From contig NW_026971466.1 in assembly GCF_963678635.1 (NCBI RefSeq), forward strand, positions 25,106 to 89,105: DNA of 64,000 nt, read 5' to 3'. This DNA is from Symsagittifera roscoffensis. Its lineage: Eukaryota > Xenacoelomorpha > Acoela > Convolutidae. Position 1 is the stretch's first letter; the number at the start of each line of letters is the position of its first letter. Made by a program: the position numbers and the translations under genes. Positions 63,299 through 64,000 of this stretch are shown here, one piece after another. Below the pieces are notes generated by a model, which did no database searches, was not told the origin of the DNA, and saw only the letters and a list, made by a program, of their open reading frames with translations.

Positions 63299-64000
63299 AG
63301 TTACATACAGCCAAACAAATTCTACGGATTTTCATAAGCTTAGGTTTGGTTAGTGTAGTTCTTTTTTTCGGAATGCTCGGAAACGAAGTGAATTTTTGGG
63401 CCATAAAAATTTAAAATTTTACTCAATTTGCGAATAAAGTCTTCGAAAACATTAAGGTTTTGAGCTCAAAACACTCAAAATAAAATTCTACTACTGACGA
63501 TCAATTTTTAAAGGAGAGTTTCTTAAAGTTGGAAAAACGTTTGAAAATCAAATTTGAATTTTTGAAAACCTGTGTGCATTTTTTATGAAATTTTTCAAAT
63601 TTTGATGCCCTCAGCTCGAAACTCTCTACACAAAATGCGACGTTTGAACTAACAATTTTTAACGGAAGACTTAAAACTTTGATGCCCTGAGAATCTTTGA
63701 AATAGTTTGATTATCTGTTCGGAAATATGAGACCCCGCTCCAGTTTTTAGGCATATGAAATGAGGAGCATTAGGATGTAATTATCATGAAAGATTTTATT
63801 AATCAAATTTATCGCCATAATTCATATTTATGGTTATTTTATTATGTTTTGTTTTAAAGTTGACTGGAAGCAGATAAAAGCTTTGAAAGAAGCCGATACT
63901 GGATCAGCCGGAGACGGAAAAATATTTGGTAGCTATAGTTATTCATTTAAGTAGTAGCAGTGTTTGTTTGATGAGAGTCGGTAGCCCAGATTAACAGCAG
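63299..64000. other. AT-rich end of window, nothing recognised
   Basis: No credible ORF, RNA gene or repeat found. Confidence 0.5.

Noticed and set aside
55445-64000. tRNA or other structured RNA genes
   Set aside because: Scanned by eye for cloverleaf arms and conserved boxes; none found, although a covariance-model search was not possible.

Overview
The window looks like repeat-rich, AT-rich DNA of a nematode, most likely Caenorhabditis or a close relative. This is inferred from the style of the Ty3/gypsy (Cer-like) polyprotein, the Polinton/Maverick-type elements and the TTTTCAG-type splice acceptors; no host single-copy gene is recognised to confirm it. Almost everything legible is mobile DNA.

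Region 1 (1-31,384). A roughly 1.3 kb host segment is present twice (1-1127 plus 25,624-25,781, and 30,093-31,384). The first copy is split by a giant LTR retrotransposon on the minus strand (1128-25,623, about 24.5 kb). It has about 918-bp LTRs that are about 99% identical, a candidate primer-binding site, a 3-kb structured leader, gag-protease, RT-RNase H-integrase, and then, unusually, about 9 kb of further overlapping ORFs downstream of integrase (2866-11,765). One of these carries a complete SGNH/GDSL hydrolase signature; the others match no family I can name. The element has three in-frame stops followed by open frame and three frameshift-type breaks. Between the two host copies lies a truncated Polinton-like element (25,782-30,092) with a broken, internally deleted family-B DNA polymerase gene.

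Region 2 (31,385-55,444). A second tandem duplication (about 2.5 kb; copy A 33,353-35,858, copy B 36,087-36,499 plus 52,894-55,444) has copy B interrupted by a 16.4-kb Polinton-like element (36,500-52,893). That element has AG...CT ends, a 6-bp ATTATA target duplication and very long inverted repeats (4.2-4.7 kb). The inverted arms carry only the zinc-finger N-terminus of the polymerase gene and a small conserved ORF. The core holds two small ORFs, possibly PC4-like, around a tandem array of 1.43-kb units with embedded minisatellites. I see no capsid, protease or integrase gene, so it is probably a non-autonomous derivative.

Region 3 (55,445-64,000). AT-rich sequence with nested duplications (56,411-58,527), a dispersed repeat pair, and a few small ORFs of unknown meaning. 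No RNA genes or CRISPR arrays were recognised.

The most interesting system is the giant retroelement with a virus-like block of extra genes (including an SGNH hydrolase), a leader carrying many copies of a CCGGATT motif, and internal copies of its own polypurine tract.
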